Made by a program: the position numbers and the translations under genes. A model generated the notes under the pieces. That model saw nothing but the letters and a program-made list of their open reading frames with translations. It ran no database searches and was not told the origin of the DNA. 64,000 nt of DNA from Rhodospirillaceae bacterium (lineage in GTDB: Bacteria > Pseudomonadota > Alphaproteobacteria > Rhodospirillales > Rhodospirillaceae): NCBI GenBank assembly GCA_947476695.1, contig CANJRD010000004.1, forward strand, positions 1 to 64,000, written 5' to 3'. This document shows positions 16,078 to 24,895 of the stretch, piece after piece. Every line of letters begins with the position of its first letter. The stretch's first letter is position 1.

Positions 16078-16211
16078 CATAGGACCTGACCTTCCCTTAT
16101 TCGGCTCCGACTCACGCTCCGTCCTCCTGTCAGCAGGGCAATCGACGCGCCGGTTGTCGAAAGTGCGAAGGTCATGCAACGTAAGGACAGCGCAAAAGGG
16201 GAGGGGATTCC

Positions 16212-17834
16212 GTGAAGAAAAATAGCCGCGTGGGGGCGCATGACGTCACAAAATCAGAAGACAATGGCTTCGGGTTGGATCGTCGCGGTTTCTTTCGTGG
16301 CGGTGCTGCTGCACTGGGTGGATTAAGTGCTGCAGGATTGCTGCGCGCACAGGCCGCGGAACTCGGTTCCGCGCCACAGATGCAACCCACTATGGGATCT
16401 GGCGACGCCCTCACATCCCACTCACAACGCGTTACGCGCTGGACCGGTGCAGTCCCCGCAAACTGGGTGCGTCCACGCAGCAACGTCGATCACAACGTCG
16501 TCATCGTGGGCGGTGGTCAGACGGGCCTTTCGATTGCTTTCGGCTTACGCCGCAAGGGAATCGGGCAAGTCGAGATCATCGAGCAAGCAGGCCCCGGTGA
16601 GGCCGGCATCTGGAAGGCGATCGCACGCATGCGTCAACTCCGGACGCCTAAGTTGCTGCAGGGTCCTGAGCAAGGTAACGCAGCTCTCGGATTCCGCGCT
16701 TGGTTTGAAGCGCAGAACGGCCCAGCCGCCTTCGATGCGTTGGACAGAATTCCTCGCGTGCTGTGGGCTGACTATCTCGCCTGGTATGAGCAAACCAGCG
16801 GAGCACAAACGCGCTATCGGACGCGGCTATTGGATATCGAACCTGTGGGCGATGTATTGCGCCTTCATCTGATATCTGACGGTGTGACGCGTACGGAAAC
16901 CACTCGAAAGCTCATTCTTGCCAATGGCTACAATGGTGCGGGTGGGGCAAGCGTGCCCGGATTCTTGCGCGCGTTGCCGGCGCAGAAATGGTCGCACACT
17001 GAGAAGCCCATTAATTTCGACGCACTCAAGGGCAAGACAATCGGAATCCTTGGCGCTGGCGCGTCGGCCTTCGATGCTGCGGGTGTTGCGCTTGAAACCG
17101 GCGCTTCCGAGGTACACCTCTTCAGCCGCAGGTCCTATATCGACTACACGAATGGGCCGCCCAGCCAAGCAGCGCGCCCGCCCGTCGATCGGGGGTTCCC
17201 CAATCAGATCGAATGGTCCTACGTGCTTCCTGATGCGATACGCTGGCGCAGTCAATTGGTACGCGAGCGCGCGGTCGCAACGGTGCCTTTCGATTCACTC
17301 ATGCGTGCCGTGAGCCACGACAAGTTTCGGCTGCACCTCGATAGCTCTTGGGACCGCGTCGCGATGTCGAGCAATGGTAAGGTGCGGGTACAATCCCGCG
17401 GAAAGGACTACCGCTTCGACTATGTGATCGCTGCCACCGGATATCAAATTGATCTTGCGGCTCAGCCGGAACTCACACGGATCCATCAATCCATCGCATT
17501 ATGGCGTGATCGATATCAGCCGGACGTTGGCGAAAGCGATCAAGCGAGCGGCGCGCACCCCTACCTCGGCACAGGCTTTCAGTTTATTCCCCGCGCAGAG
17601 AAGGACGGCGAATTCCTGCGCAATATCCATTGCGTCAACTTGGCTGCGGCTGCGAGCTTCAACATTCTTGTTGGCGATGTCCCAAGTATGGTTCTCCAGC
17701 CTCAGTTGATCGCGACGATCGCGCGAGACTTCATGCTGGAAAGCGCAAATGCCGACGTCAACAAACGTTCGCTGCAGGTGCCGCCGGTGCCGGCTGACCC
17801 CACGCCGTATCAACCGGCCATCAATCGTTCCTAA
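16212..17834 (+). CDS. Tat-exported FAD/NAD(P)-dependent oxidoreductase
   Basis: A 540-aa flavoprotein starting GTG 16212 with AGGGGAGGGG upstream. The Tat signal is LDRRGFFRGGAAALGGLSAA (about 22-41). The FAD motif VVIVGGGQTGLSIAFGLRRK is at about 96-115. A second Rossmann motif TIGILGAGASAFDAAGVALE (about 275-294) is of NADPH type, as in flavin-containing monooxygenases, and AATGYQIDLAA is the usual ATGY contact. This architecture fits FMO/baeyer-villiger-like or pyridine nucleotide-disulfide oxidoreductases. Why an NADPH-binding protein would be exported is unclear, since NADPH is scarce in the periplasm. It follows the TsdA-like gene by 134 bp on the same strand; co-expression is possible. 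Confidence 0.75.
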   Translation: MKKNSRVGAHDVTKSEDNGFGLDRRGFFRGGAAALGGLSAAGLLRAQAAELGSAPQMQPTMGSGDALTSHSQRVTRWTGAVPANWVRPRSNVDHNVVIVGGGQTGLSIAFGLRRKGIGQVEIIEQAGPGEAGIWKAIARMRQLRTPKLLQGPEQGNAALGFRAWFEAQNGPAAFDALDRIPRVLWADYLAWYEQTSGAQTRYRTRLLDIEPVGDVLRLHLISDGVTRTETTRKLILANGYNGAGGASVPGFLRALPAQKWSHTEKPINFDALKGKTIGILGAGASAFDAAGVALETGASEVHLFSRRSYIDYTNGPPSQAARPPVDRGFPNQIEWSYVLPDAIRWRSQLVRERAVATVPFDSLMRAVSHDKFRLHLDSSWDRVAMSSNGKVRVQSRGKDYRFDYVIAATGYQIDLAAQPELTRIHQSIALWRDRYQPDVGESDQASGAHPYLGTGFQFIPRAEKDGEFLRNIHCVNLAAAASFNILVGDVPSMVLQPQLIATIARDFMLESANADVNKRSLQVPPVPADPTPYQPAINRS

Positions 17835-17925
17835 TTACGCGGACACGGATTCCGATTGTGGGTTGAAACACTTCTCAATGAGGGCGGCATGACAGACTCG
17901 CGATGTATGTCGCGAGCGCGCCAAG

Positions 17926-18454
17926 CTAATCTGGGGCCAGCTTTATTGGGGACATGCGGTGACCGCTTTCAAGCGCCTCGGAAAGGAAGCCCACTCCCGT
18001 CTTGCCGTCTCGCGCCAGTTGGAAAAAGCCCGGCGCCTCGGGTGAACCAAAGAGATGGCAGGCATTGCATTGAAAATCGGCCAAATCTTTCCCGGGCTGA
18101 TTAACGGGATTCTCGACGGGAGGGCGCGGGGTGCGCCGGTGCTCGCGCGACCATTCGCTACATTGGCGAACATAGGCATTATCAAGAACGCCGAAGAGCC
18201 GGACCTGCAGAGCATAGGGATAGGCCCGAGACCAGGGCTCTATGTATGGTGAATATCCCGCCGAGATTCTCACGCTCTTGTTTCGTGAGGCCTTTGAGGA
18301 CGGGGTTGTTTGGGCATAACCCAAACTCACGCTCCAGGTATTCCACTTGTTCACGCGACAAGTCAGCGGCTGTGGCGGATGCCGACAATAATATTGATCC
18401 GACGATCGCTGCCCACACGACGCCCAGCGCCGCAGTCGCAAATGTCTTCATCAT
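17926..18454 (-). pseudogene. Exported c-type cytochrome-like protein, frameshifted
   Basis: The first frame, from ATG 18454, encodes MMKTFATAALGVVWAAIVGS (signal peptide), then SREQVEYLEREFGLCPNNPV and KQERENLGG. The second frame continues YSPYIEPWSRAYPYALQVRL, then DLADFQCNACHLFGSPEAPG with a CxxCH haem site, to a stop at 17926. The frames join at GGCGGGATA (complement of 18257-18259); one G fewer in the run restores a single frame of about 175 aa. This may be a recent mutation or a sequencing error. The CNACH motif suggests a monohaem cytochrome serving the neighbouring TsdA/flavoprotein group. Confidence 0.65.
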
Positions 18455-18488
18455 CGGGGTTCTGGCCAAGGCTGTAGCCGCCGCTCCA

Positions 18489-18692
18489 TTAGTTGGGGCG
18501 GCAGGTGGAGATCCTGAACAAGGCATAAGCCGGGCAGAAGCCGATGAGTGCGGTTAAGATCGGAACTACGCCTATGAAGCCAACCCAGTTCCATCCCGTA
18601 TCGCGAAACCCAATCCGGAATGCATAGGCGAGGAAGATCAGTCCAATTACCACGCGTGCAACGCGATCAATGGTGCCGACATTCCTCGTCAT
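18489..18692 (-). CDS. DUF2892 (YgaP-like) inner-membrane protein
   Basis: A 67-aa membrane protein from ATG 18692 (GGAG upstream). It reads MTRNVGTIDRVARVVIGLIF, then VGFIGVVPILTALIGFCPAY. The pattern NxGxxDRxxRxxxG, two transmembrane helices and TxxxGFCPxYxLF is the DUF2892 signature found as the membrane domain of the rhodanese YgaP and as stand-alone proteins. DUF2892 proteins are often linked to sulfur-transfer genes, which suits the TsdA/DsrE context. It lies just upstream of the frameshifted cytochrome on the same strand, so the pair may be an operon. Confidence 0.85.
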   Translation of the reverse strand: MTRNVGTIDRVARVVIGLIFLAYAFRIGFRDTGWNWVGFIGVVPILTALIGFCPAYALFRISTCRPN

Positions 18693-18862
18693 GGGATTCT
18701 CCGAGCCCTGCTTGGGCGGGAAGAATGGTCGGTCATGGCTTAGGGCTGCATTGATTGCAGTCAATCAGACATACGAGCACTCCGGCGGTACAGAATTCAG
18801 TCCGGATATTGTTGCGCGGATACGGCTGGCGGCCTGCGCAAACGCTGACGAGCTCGGATAAC

Positions 18863-20266
18863 TTAAATGCCCAGACCCAGCGCCTTGCGGTCAGCGGTGG
18901 CTGCGGCCAGCTCGGCGCGGGCCGATGCGATCCGAGCCTGCGCGTCGATCAAGCGCACACGCGCGTCTGTTGCTGTTTCTTCGCGCTGGTTGACCACGAA
19001 GAAATCGCCCGATCCGAGCTCGAACTCGCGGCGTTCGGCCGCCGCCAATTTATCGGCAAGATTTCGCTCCTCCTCGGCGATGGTCGCGAGCCGTTCGGCG
19101 CCGTCGACCGCGATAACGATGGCCTCGACTTCTATCGCGATCTGGTCCTGAAGAAAGCGCTTGCGCTGGGCCAGGGCCTCGATCTCCGCACGCGCCTCGG
19201 CGACGCGACCCTTGGCGGTGCGGTTCTGGAGCGGCACGCTGAAGCGAAAGCCCACCGCGACATCCAATGGGCTGCGGCTGGAGCCGCCAACGCCAGGCGC
19301 TCCAATGTCTTTACTTACCTCGCCGCGCAGATCGAGGCGGGGCGCAAGGTCATTCTCTGCCAGCATCAGGCGTGCGGTGGATTGATCGATGCGAGACAGG
19401 ATCGATCGATAATCAGGACGCACAGTCGGCGCAATACTACGTTCGGCGACTGTAACGCCCGCTAGCGCGGCTGAATCGGCAGGCAGACGTTCCGGCGTGA
19501 CCAGAACGGGTGCCCCACCATCATCCCGCAAATAGAGAGAGAGCGCGTTGGCCGCGCTGGCGAAATCCTGCTCAGCCCGCACCACCAGGGCCCGGCGGCG
19601 TAACAGATTCTGGTCGTTCTCCGTCATCAATATCGCCGGTCGCGCGCCGCGCTCCACCTGCCGTTCGATCGCACCGCGGCGGCGCTCTGCGAGTTCGAGC
19701 AGGTCGCGATAGGCCTGCAGACGCAGCCCGGCCGCGACCCAGTTCTGGTACGAGTCCAGCGCGCGGCGTTGCACCCCGATCGCCACCATCTCGGCTTCAA
19801 ATCTTGCGACGTCGAGATCGGCGCCGGCCACGCTGCGTCGCGTACGGCGTTCGTCAACGACCCGGTCGCGCAGCAGCGCGAACAACACGCCGGCCTTCGC
19901 CTCGCCCAACCGATTGGTGAAAGCTTGATCCTCATATATCGGAAACGACCCGCGCGACGCGCGATAGCCGCCGTAGACATACCCGCCATTGCTGCCGAAG
20001 GGCTGTGTTGCGCGGCTTTCCACGATGCTGCCGTCATAATAGCCGGTTGCCCGCGAGCGGCTCTCAACGTCGAAAACGGTGTCAAACGCCCCCTCCGCAG
20101 ACAAGGCGCGCCCCTCCGCCTGGCGCACGCGCGCCAAAGCCTCAACGACCTGCGGCGCGGAGCGTGCAGAGGACCGAAGCACCTCCTCCAATGTCAGCGG
20201 CGTAGGCTGACCAGCCGCCTCGGCCGAACAAAGCGCGACGACGAGCGCAAGGGCGTAGCGGATCAT
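18863..20266 (-). CDS. TolC-family outer-membrane efflux/secretion channel
   Basis: A 467-aa outer-membrane factor with signal peptide MIRYALALVVALCSAEAAG. Repeated helical hairpin segments typical of TolC are present: TLEEVLRSSARSAPQVVEAL, DYRSILSRIDQSTARLMLAE and LRGEVSKDIGAPGVGGSSRS (strand), then RVRLIDAQARIASARAELAA near the end. TolC proteins form trimeric channels across the outer membrane and periplasm and dock with an HlyD-type adaptor. It overlaps the HlyD gene by 4 nt and is the last gene of the ABC-HlyD-TolC operon. Substrate unknown. Confidence 0.85.
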   Translation of the reverse strand: MIRYALALVVALCSAEAAGQPTPLTLEEVLRSSARSAPQVVEALARVRQAEGRALSAEGAFDTVFDVESRSRATGYYDGSIVESRATQPFGSNGGYVYGGYRASRGSFPIYEDQAFTNRLGEAKAGVLFALLRDRVVDERRTRRSVAGADLDVARFEAEMVAIGVQRRALDSYQNWVAAGLRLQAYRDLLELAERRRGAIERQVERGARPAILMTENDQNLLRRRALVVRAEQDFASAANALSLYLRDDGGAPVLVTPERLPADSAALAGVTVAERSIAPTVRPDYRSILSRIDQSTARLMLAENDLAPRLDLRGEVSKDIGAPGVGGSSRSPLDVAVGFRFSVPLQNRTAKGRVAEARAEIEALAQRKRFLQDQIAIEVEAIVIAVDGAERLATIAEEERNLADKLAAAERREFELGSGDFFVVNQREETATDARVRLIDAQARIASARAELAAATADRKALGLGI

Positions 20267-21348
20267 TTCTTCGCCGCCTCATCGTCGCCCGTTTTGACCG
20301 GCTTGGCCTTCGCCTTTTTCTGGCTCGATGCGGAGAGAGCAGGACGGCTGCCGAACTCCATCGGAAAGTCGTTCAGTTGACGCCATATCTCGTATCCGAC
20401 GCGCACCGTCTCTCCCTGGATCCAACCGCGTACTTTGCCTCCGGGGCGGACGAACCCCCTTGTCGGCCAGGCTGGCTTTTCAGGATGCGGTTCGACCAAG
20501 ATCCTGAACAAGCCATCGGGTGCGGCGTTGGGATCGATCGCTCGCACGCGCCCATCGAACATGCCCTGCGCCACCGCCGGCCAGCCGCTGAACTGGATTG
20601 CGGGCCAACCTTCAAATTCCAGGCGTACCGGGCGGCCAGGGCGCACAAGAGGGACATCGCGACCGTCGATGAACAACTCCACCACGCGTTCGACTTGCTC
20701 GGGCGCGATAACCGCCAGCACGGTCCCCGGCGAAACCAGAGAGCTGCCCGTCGCGGCGTTGATCTGTTGAACCCGACCGTCGCGCGGCGCGCGGACCAAC
20801 TGCGCCGATTGTCGGCTCAGCTGGATATCGATGCGGTTCAGCTTCGCGCGCGCCTCGGCCAGCTTGGCACTTGCCTCGGCCACCTTGATCTGCGTCTGCT
20901 CGTAATCGCGGCGTGCGGCGAGGCCTTCGGCGAACAGTTGGCGTGTGCGAGTCACATCGATAGCCGCAACGGATTGGCTCTGCTGGATAGCCGCGATTTC
21001 GGCTTCCACCTGGACGCGTTCCGCCTTGAGCCGTGCTAGCAGGTCGGCATCAAGATCGACGACGCGGGCGATCGGATCGCCGCGCGAGACGTGCTGGCCG
21101 TCCTCGACGTACCAGGTTTCGACCCGGCCGGGAACGAAGGCGGTTACTTCCTGCGGCCGATCATCGGGATCGAGTGCGACAACTTGTCCGTTGCCTCTGG
21201 CGGTCTGCATCCAGGGGACAAAAATCATGCCAACGCCGGCCGCGACAGTCCCCAGGATGATCATCCACGCCAGGGCCACGCCTACGCGCGGCGCGCGCAT
21301 CGCCGCTAAAGTTGGAAAGTGGCGGATACGATCGGCCTTAGTTGGCAT
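20263..21348 (-). CDS. HlyD-family periplasmic adaptor (membrane fusion protein)
   Basis: A 361-aa adaptor. There is one N-terminal membrane helix (about 21-47, VGVALAWMIILGTVAAGVGM) and a beta-barrel/lipoyl region VTAFVPGRVETWYVEDGQHV, then SRGDPIARV. A long alpha-helical hairpin (about 105-195) includes RLKAERVQVEAEIAAIQQSQ and KVAEASAKLAEARAKLNRID. The second lipoyl half LVRAPRDGRVQQINAATGSS is followed by an acidic and Lys-rich tail. HlyD proteins bridge the inner-membrane transporter and the TolC channel. The gene overlaps the ABC gene by 11 nt and TolC by 4 nt, so all three are translated together. Confidence 0.85.
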   Translation of the reverse strand: MPTKADRIRHFPTLAAMRAPRVGVALAWMIILGTVAAGVGMIFVPWMQTARGNGQVVALDPDDRPQEVTAFVPGRVETWYVEDGQHVSRGDPIARVVDLDADLLARLKAERVQVEAEIAAIQQSQSVAAIDVTRTRQLFAEGLAARRDYEQTQIKVAEASAKLAEARAKLNRIDIQLSRQSAQLVRAPRDGRVQQINAATGSSLVSPGTVLAVIAPEQVERVVELFIDGRDVPLVRPGRPVRLEFEGWPAIQFSGWPAVAQGMFDGRVRAIDPNAAPDGLFRILVEPHPEKPAWPTRGFVRPGGKVRGWIQGETVRVGYEIWRQLNDFPMEFGSRPALSASSQKKAKAKPVKTGDDEAAKK

Positions 21349-23023
21349 CGACCGTCTCCGTGCTTACCTTGGCCAAAAGGGCGTCGCGGGTCGCAAAGCG
21401 ATGTTGTCGATCTAGACCCAGGAAAAACCAGCCATCCAACGTGATGTCCTCCGGCCGGTCGGTGAACAGCAGGATTGTCGTTCCGGCCTCCTTGAGCCGA
21501 TGCAACACCCGCGCAAGGCGGTCGGCGGGCATCAAATCGTAAAGTTGCATCAACATCAGGACGCGTGGCTTCACGAGGAGTGCGTTGGCGAGCTTCAGCG
21601 CCATCACCTCGCCAATCGTCAGCGGGTATCCGGAGGCGGCGAGGCGCGTATCCAAGCCACCGCTTAGTTGTGCGATGCGGTTCCGCAATCCCACGGCTTC
21701 GAGAGCATCCAGCATTTCGTTGGAGGTGGCGGTGGCCGATGCGAGCGCCAGATATTCGCGAAGCGTGACTTCGACGATGGTCGGACGCTCGATGACCATG
21801 ACCTCGGAGCGCAATTGGTACATATCGAAGGTGGCGATGTCGGATCCGCCCACTGTGACCAAGCCCCGCGTGGGAAGTACATGACGCTTCAACACATGCG
21901 CCAACAAGGAATCGGCGCCGCCGTCGGCCAGCGTCACCAGTTGCTCACCCGCAGCGAGCTCGAAGTCAAAACGCGCACCGTTCACCTCCACGCCCTGCAA
22001 CCGGATCGCGCCGTCTACCGGGGCTTGCCCTGCAGTAGCGACCGGCCGCTCTTGGGGAATTGCGAAGAAAAGCGATAGTTCTTCCGCGCTCGCAATCAGG
22101 TCGTAGAGCGTGTCCAGATTCGAGCCGAACTGCGATACGCCGTAGAACACGCCGCTTAAGATCAACTCGGCGGCGATCAACTGTCCGATCGACAGTTCGC
22201 CACTCAGGATAAGGCTGCCGCCCAGCGCCAGCAGGGCCGCGCTCGCAAATGCATACAGCAGCAGGAAGGAGACCGTCTGCGTGAAGCTGTAGCGGAAATA
22301 GCGGCGGTGACATTTGACATACTCAGCGGTGACCGCTTCCGATCGATCCATCGCGAAATCCAGGTGCCGGCTCGACTTATAAAACCCATTCGATCCGCCG
22401 ACGCTTTCCAGCCAGTGCGCCGCATCGTGCTTTGCATGCGACAACGCAACCGCCGTACGGATCGCGCCCCGTGACCAGATCACCCAGATAGCAAGGATGA
22501 TGAGAACGAACACCGCGTTGAAGGCCAGGAAGAAGGGATGATAAAAACTTGTCACGATCATTCCGACAGCGGACTGCAGAATAATTGTGAATGCACCGAT
22601 GACGAGGCTCGGCACAGCCTTCTGTACGACCACGATGTCGAAGTATCGATTGAACAGATCGTGGCGATTTTCATCAACGAAGAACGGATTTTGCGCGTGT
22701 ACCGCCCTTACCGTGATTTCCGCAACCACGCGCGCGAATATCCTTCGCTCGAACAACGCCATGACCCAGAATCGCATCGCGCTGAGACCGGCGACGCCGA
22801 GAAGGAGGACAAAAAGCAACAGCGCCAGAGTCCACAGCGGCGCCGGCAACGCGGTGTTGGCGACGCTATTGATGAGCAGTTGCACCGAGATCGGCATCGC
22901 CAGCGACAGTAGGCTGATTGCCGCGCCGTAAACGAGTGCGAGGCGCACGTAGGGCATATCCGGCCCGACGATCCGCGCCACCCAGTCGGCCGCATCGCGC
23001 CATCCGATCCGCTCGCCTGCCAT
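21338..23023 (-). CDS. ABC exporter-like protein with degenerate nucleotide-binding domain
   Basis: A 561-aa protein from ATG 23023 (GTGAGGA upstream). The membrane domain is complete (about 28-300, six helices, e.g. YVRLALVYGAAISLLSLAMP). The C-terminal ATPase domain (about 340-555) keeps its outline but not its motifs. The Walker A slot reads LADGGADSLL (366-374) with no GK[ST], the Q-loop slot has VIERP, the signature is LTIGE (468-472) rather than LSGGQ, Walker B is LMLMQLYD with no DE pair, and the H-loop slot is TD (521-522). It probably cannot hydrolyse ATP. The operon encodes HlyD and TolC partners, so the assembly may need a separate ATPase or work without one. Confidence 0.85.
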   Translation of the reverse strand: MAGERIGWRDAADWVARIVGPDMPYVRLALVYGAAISLLSLAMPISVQLLINSVANTALPAPLWTLALLLFVLLLGVAGLSAMRFWVMALFERRIFARVVAEITVRAVHAQNPFFVDENRHDLFNRYFDIVVVQKAVPSLVIGAFTIILQSAVGMIVTSFYHPFFLAFNAVFVLIILAIWVIWSRGAIRTAVALSHAKHDAAHWLESVGGSNGFYKSSRHLDFAMDRSEAVTAEYVKCHRRYFRYSFTQTVSFLLLYAFASAALLALGGSLILSGELSIGQLIAAELILSGVFYGVSQFGSNLDTLYDLIASAEELSLFFAIPQERPVATAGQAPVDGAIRLQGVEVNGARFDFELAAGEQLVTLADGGADSLLAHVLKRHVLPTRGLVTVGGSDIATFDMYQLRSEVMVIERPTIVEVTLREYLALASATATSNEMLDALEAVGLRNRIAQLSGGLDTRLAASGYPLTIGEVMALKLANALLVKPRVLMLMQLYDLMPADRLARVLHRLKEAGTTILLFTDRPEDITLDGWFFLGLDRQHRFATRDALLAKVSTETVDAN

Positions 23024-23042
23024 CGAATCCTCACGCCCCTGT

Positions 23043-23105
23043 GTAATCCAATTACGGCGGAATCGCCCTGTTGGATTACGGACAAGCCGCCCTCCTTGGA
23101 TTACG
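23043..23105. promoter_or_regulatory. Iterated operator-like repeats upstream of the ABC operon
   Basis: TTGGATTACGG occurs at 23070-23080 and 23095-23105, exactly 25 bp apart. A related inverted copy TAATCCAATTACGG lies at 23043-23056. They fall in the gap between the ABC gene start and the broken LysR gene. The phasing of about 2.4 helical turns suits several bound regulator units. The regulator is unknown; the neighbouring LysR is one candidate. Confidence 0.45.
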
Positions 23106-23162
23106 GCTCGGTTATGCACTATTGCCGCAAGTTAGCGGAGCTCATATTCCGATAGGATTTTC

Positions 23163-24062
23163 CTATCTTGAAACGGCGCGAAGAATCTCTGCGATCAGGC
23201 GGTAGGCAGGCGCACGCCCGGCTCCCTGACGCCATAACACACCGATCTCGCGATAATATCGCCCGCCCTTAATCGGCCGGACGACCACGTCGTCACCCTC
23301 GCGTACTTCCTGCCGGACATATAACTGGGGCAAGAGCGCCAGGCCCATACCCATCCCGGCCATTTGGCGGATCGCGTCGAGGCTGGCGCCTTCGTAGTCG
23401 CGTAGGACATTCGCTTTGACCGCGACCGCAATCGTCGCGACCTGCTCGGCCATTCGATACTCCGGCAGCAGGGTCAGCAGATTGCAACCCCGCAGATCGG
23501 CAGGCTCAATAACGGCCTTAGCGCGTAGTGGATGATCGGAGGCCATAGCGAGATACAAAGGTTCACGAAACAACCGCTAGCAATGGAAGCCGCGACCTAG
23601 GACGGGGAGCTGCGCCAAGATCAGATCGTGGTCCCCATTCGAAAGGCCGCTCGTAAGCGCTGAAGGCAATCCCTCGCGGACATGGACCCGAAGCGCAGGG
23701 TGCTCACGGTGCAACCGCGCAACCAGACTTGGCAGCAAATACGCGCCGAGCGTGGGCGATACGCCCAGCCGGATTGTGCCCATGAGCGCTTCCGTGGACG
23801 TGGTGCGCGCTTCCTCCAGGTCCGCGAGATCGAGAAGAATGCGCCGCGCGCGCTCCAGGAGTTCGCGGCCAAGCGGCGTCAAGATCACCGGCACATTCCG
23901 CTCGAACAGCGGGGCATCGATGATCTCTTCCAGGCAGCGGATTTGCTGTGAGAGCGAGGGCTGAGATATCCCCATGCGCTCAGCCGCTCGGGTGAAGCTT
24001 CCCGCCTCGGCGAGCGCCACAAAGTAACTCAGCTGACGCGTTGTTATTCGAGAGCGAAGCAT
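23163..24062 (-). pseudogene. OxyR-like LysR regulator interrupted by an in-frame amber codon
   Basis: The winged-HTH domain begins MLRSRITTRQLSYFVALAEA, then GSFTRAAERMGISQPSLSQQ (LysR signature). The effector domain follows, with TIRLGVSPTLGAYLLPSLVA. The frame is closed by TAG at 23577-23579 after GRGFHC. It resumes in the same frame with RLFREPLYLAMASDHPLRAK and continues to TAA-type closure at 23163, total about 299 codons, normal for the family. By homology the amber position is expected to be Glu (VERLF-like), one base from TAG. This points to a recent nonsense mutation. Upstream of the ABC operon, so it may once have controlled it. Confidence 0.8.
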
Positions 24063-24076
24063 GAGGTAACGCTATC

Positions 24077-24580
24077 GTGCCGCTCAGCTCCGCATCAAGG
24101 CGCAAGTGGCCCCTTCTGCGAGGTGGCGGGTTGGGTTTTGCGCTCCGTGTGAAGCGATCACGCCGGCACGGCATTCCGGGTCTGCCGGCTCGTGACAAGT
24201 CTGCACTCTCGCATGAACTTGGCGAACGGGCAGGCATGGCATTGAAGAGCGATCCTTCGGCCATCGTTGGAGCGTTGCTGGCGCGCGAAAGACTAGGCTC
24301 CACCGGGATAGGTGAGGGCATAGCTATCCCGCACGCACGCGTGAGCGGTACTGATCAACCTTTCGCGATGTTCGCCCGTATCGAGCCGCCTATCGACTTT
24401 GAGGCAATAGATAGAAAGCTTGTGGATCTCGTGTTCCTGCTGATCACGCCTGATACGGGCGCGGCGGTTCATCTATCATTACTTGCGGCAATTTCCCGCG
24501 CACTTCGTAAATCTGTCACGGCATCGGCGCTCCGTGAGGCTCCTACCGCACGCGAGATGTTTGAGGTTTTAAAGCTTTAG
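24077..24580 (+). CDS. PTS EIIA-type protein (EIIA-Ntr/fructose class)
   Basis: A 167-aa protein with the EIIA type-2 signature LLARERLGSTGIGEGIAIPHARV, His86 being the phosphorylated residue in IPHARV. LVFLLITPDTGAAVHLSLLA and SALREAPTAREMFEVL complete the fold. EIIA-Ntr proteins relay phosphate from PEP through EI-Ntr and NPr to control metabolism and potassium channels rather than sugar uptake. The N-terminus (residues 1-45, basic) is longer than usual. The start GTG 24077 is not certain; an internal start near residue 54 would leave a core domain. No other PTS gene is present in the window. Confidence 0.8.
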   Translation: MPLSSASRRKWPLLRGGGLGFALRVKRSRRHGIPGLPARDKSALSHELGERAGMALKSDPSAIVGALLARERLGSTGIGEGIAIPHARVSGTDQPFAMFARIEPPIDFEAIDRKLVDLVFLLITPDTGAAVHLSLLAAISRALRKSVTASALREAPTAREMFEVLKL

Positions 24581-24895
24581 TTTGCCTGAATATGCGGATG
24601 CTCCCTCTTGTGCGCATGTCCTGATCATTCTCCGTTCTATCCTTACCCGGACTCGGGACCAAACGACCTATCTGTCGCCATTCCGCACAAAATGCGGATG
24701 TGGAGTTGCCGTAACGTGGTACTACACGGGGCGCTGCTCGCACGACCAGAGGCCTGAACGACGCGATAGCTGTCTCGATGCATAGCGACGGCCCAGGCCC
24801 GCAGCAAGCACTCAACCATCAATTCGGCGACTGACTTACGTATCGGTAGGCCTGTCGTCCTCGCGCTTCTCCTCGAACATCAGGTCGAATCGCGC
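24581..24895. other. Non-coding gap upstream of ndvB
   Basis: This 315-bp stretch contains no gene I can support. A short inverted repeat CCGCA-caaaa-TGCGG lies at about 24683-24697. Promoter elements for the following 8.5-kb gene should lie here, but I cannot pick them out with confidence. Confidence 0.4.

Noticed and set aside
18250-18265. Programmed ribosomal frameshift in the cytochrome gene
   Set aside because: The join lacks a slippery heptamer with a downstream structure; a one-base change at the G run is simpler.
18670-18861. 63-aa plus-strand frame next to the DUF2892 gene
   Set aside because: Mostly antisense to the DUF2892 gene, without a ribosome binding site or a family.
23577-23579. 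Amber codon read as pyrrolysine
   Set aside because: No Pyl machinery or reason for it in a LysR regulator; the expected residue is Glu, one base away.
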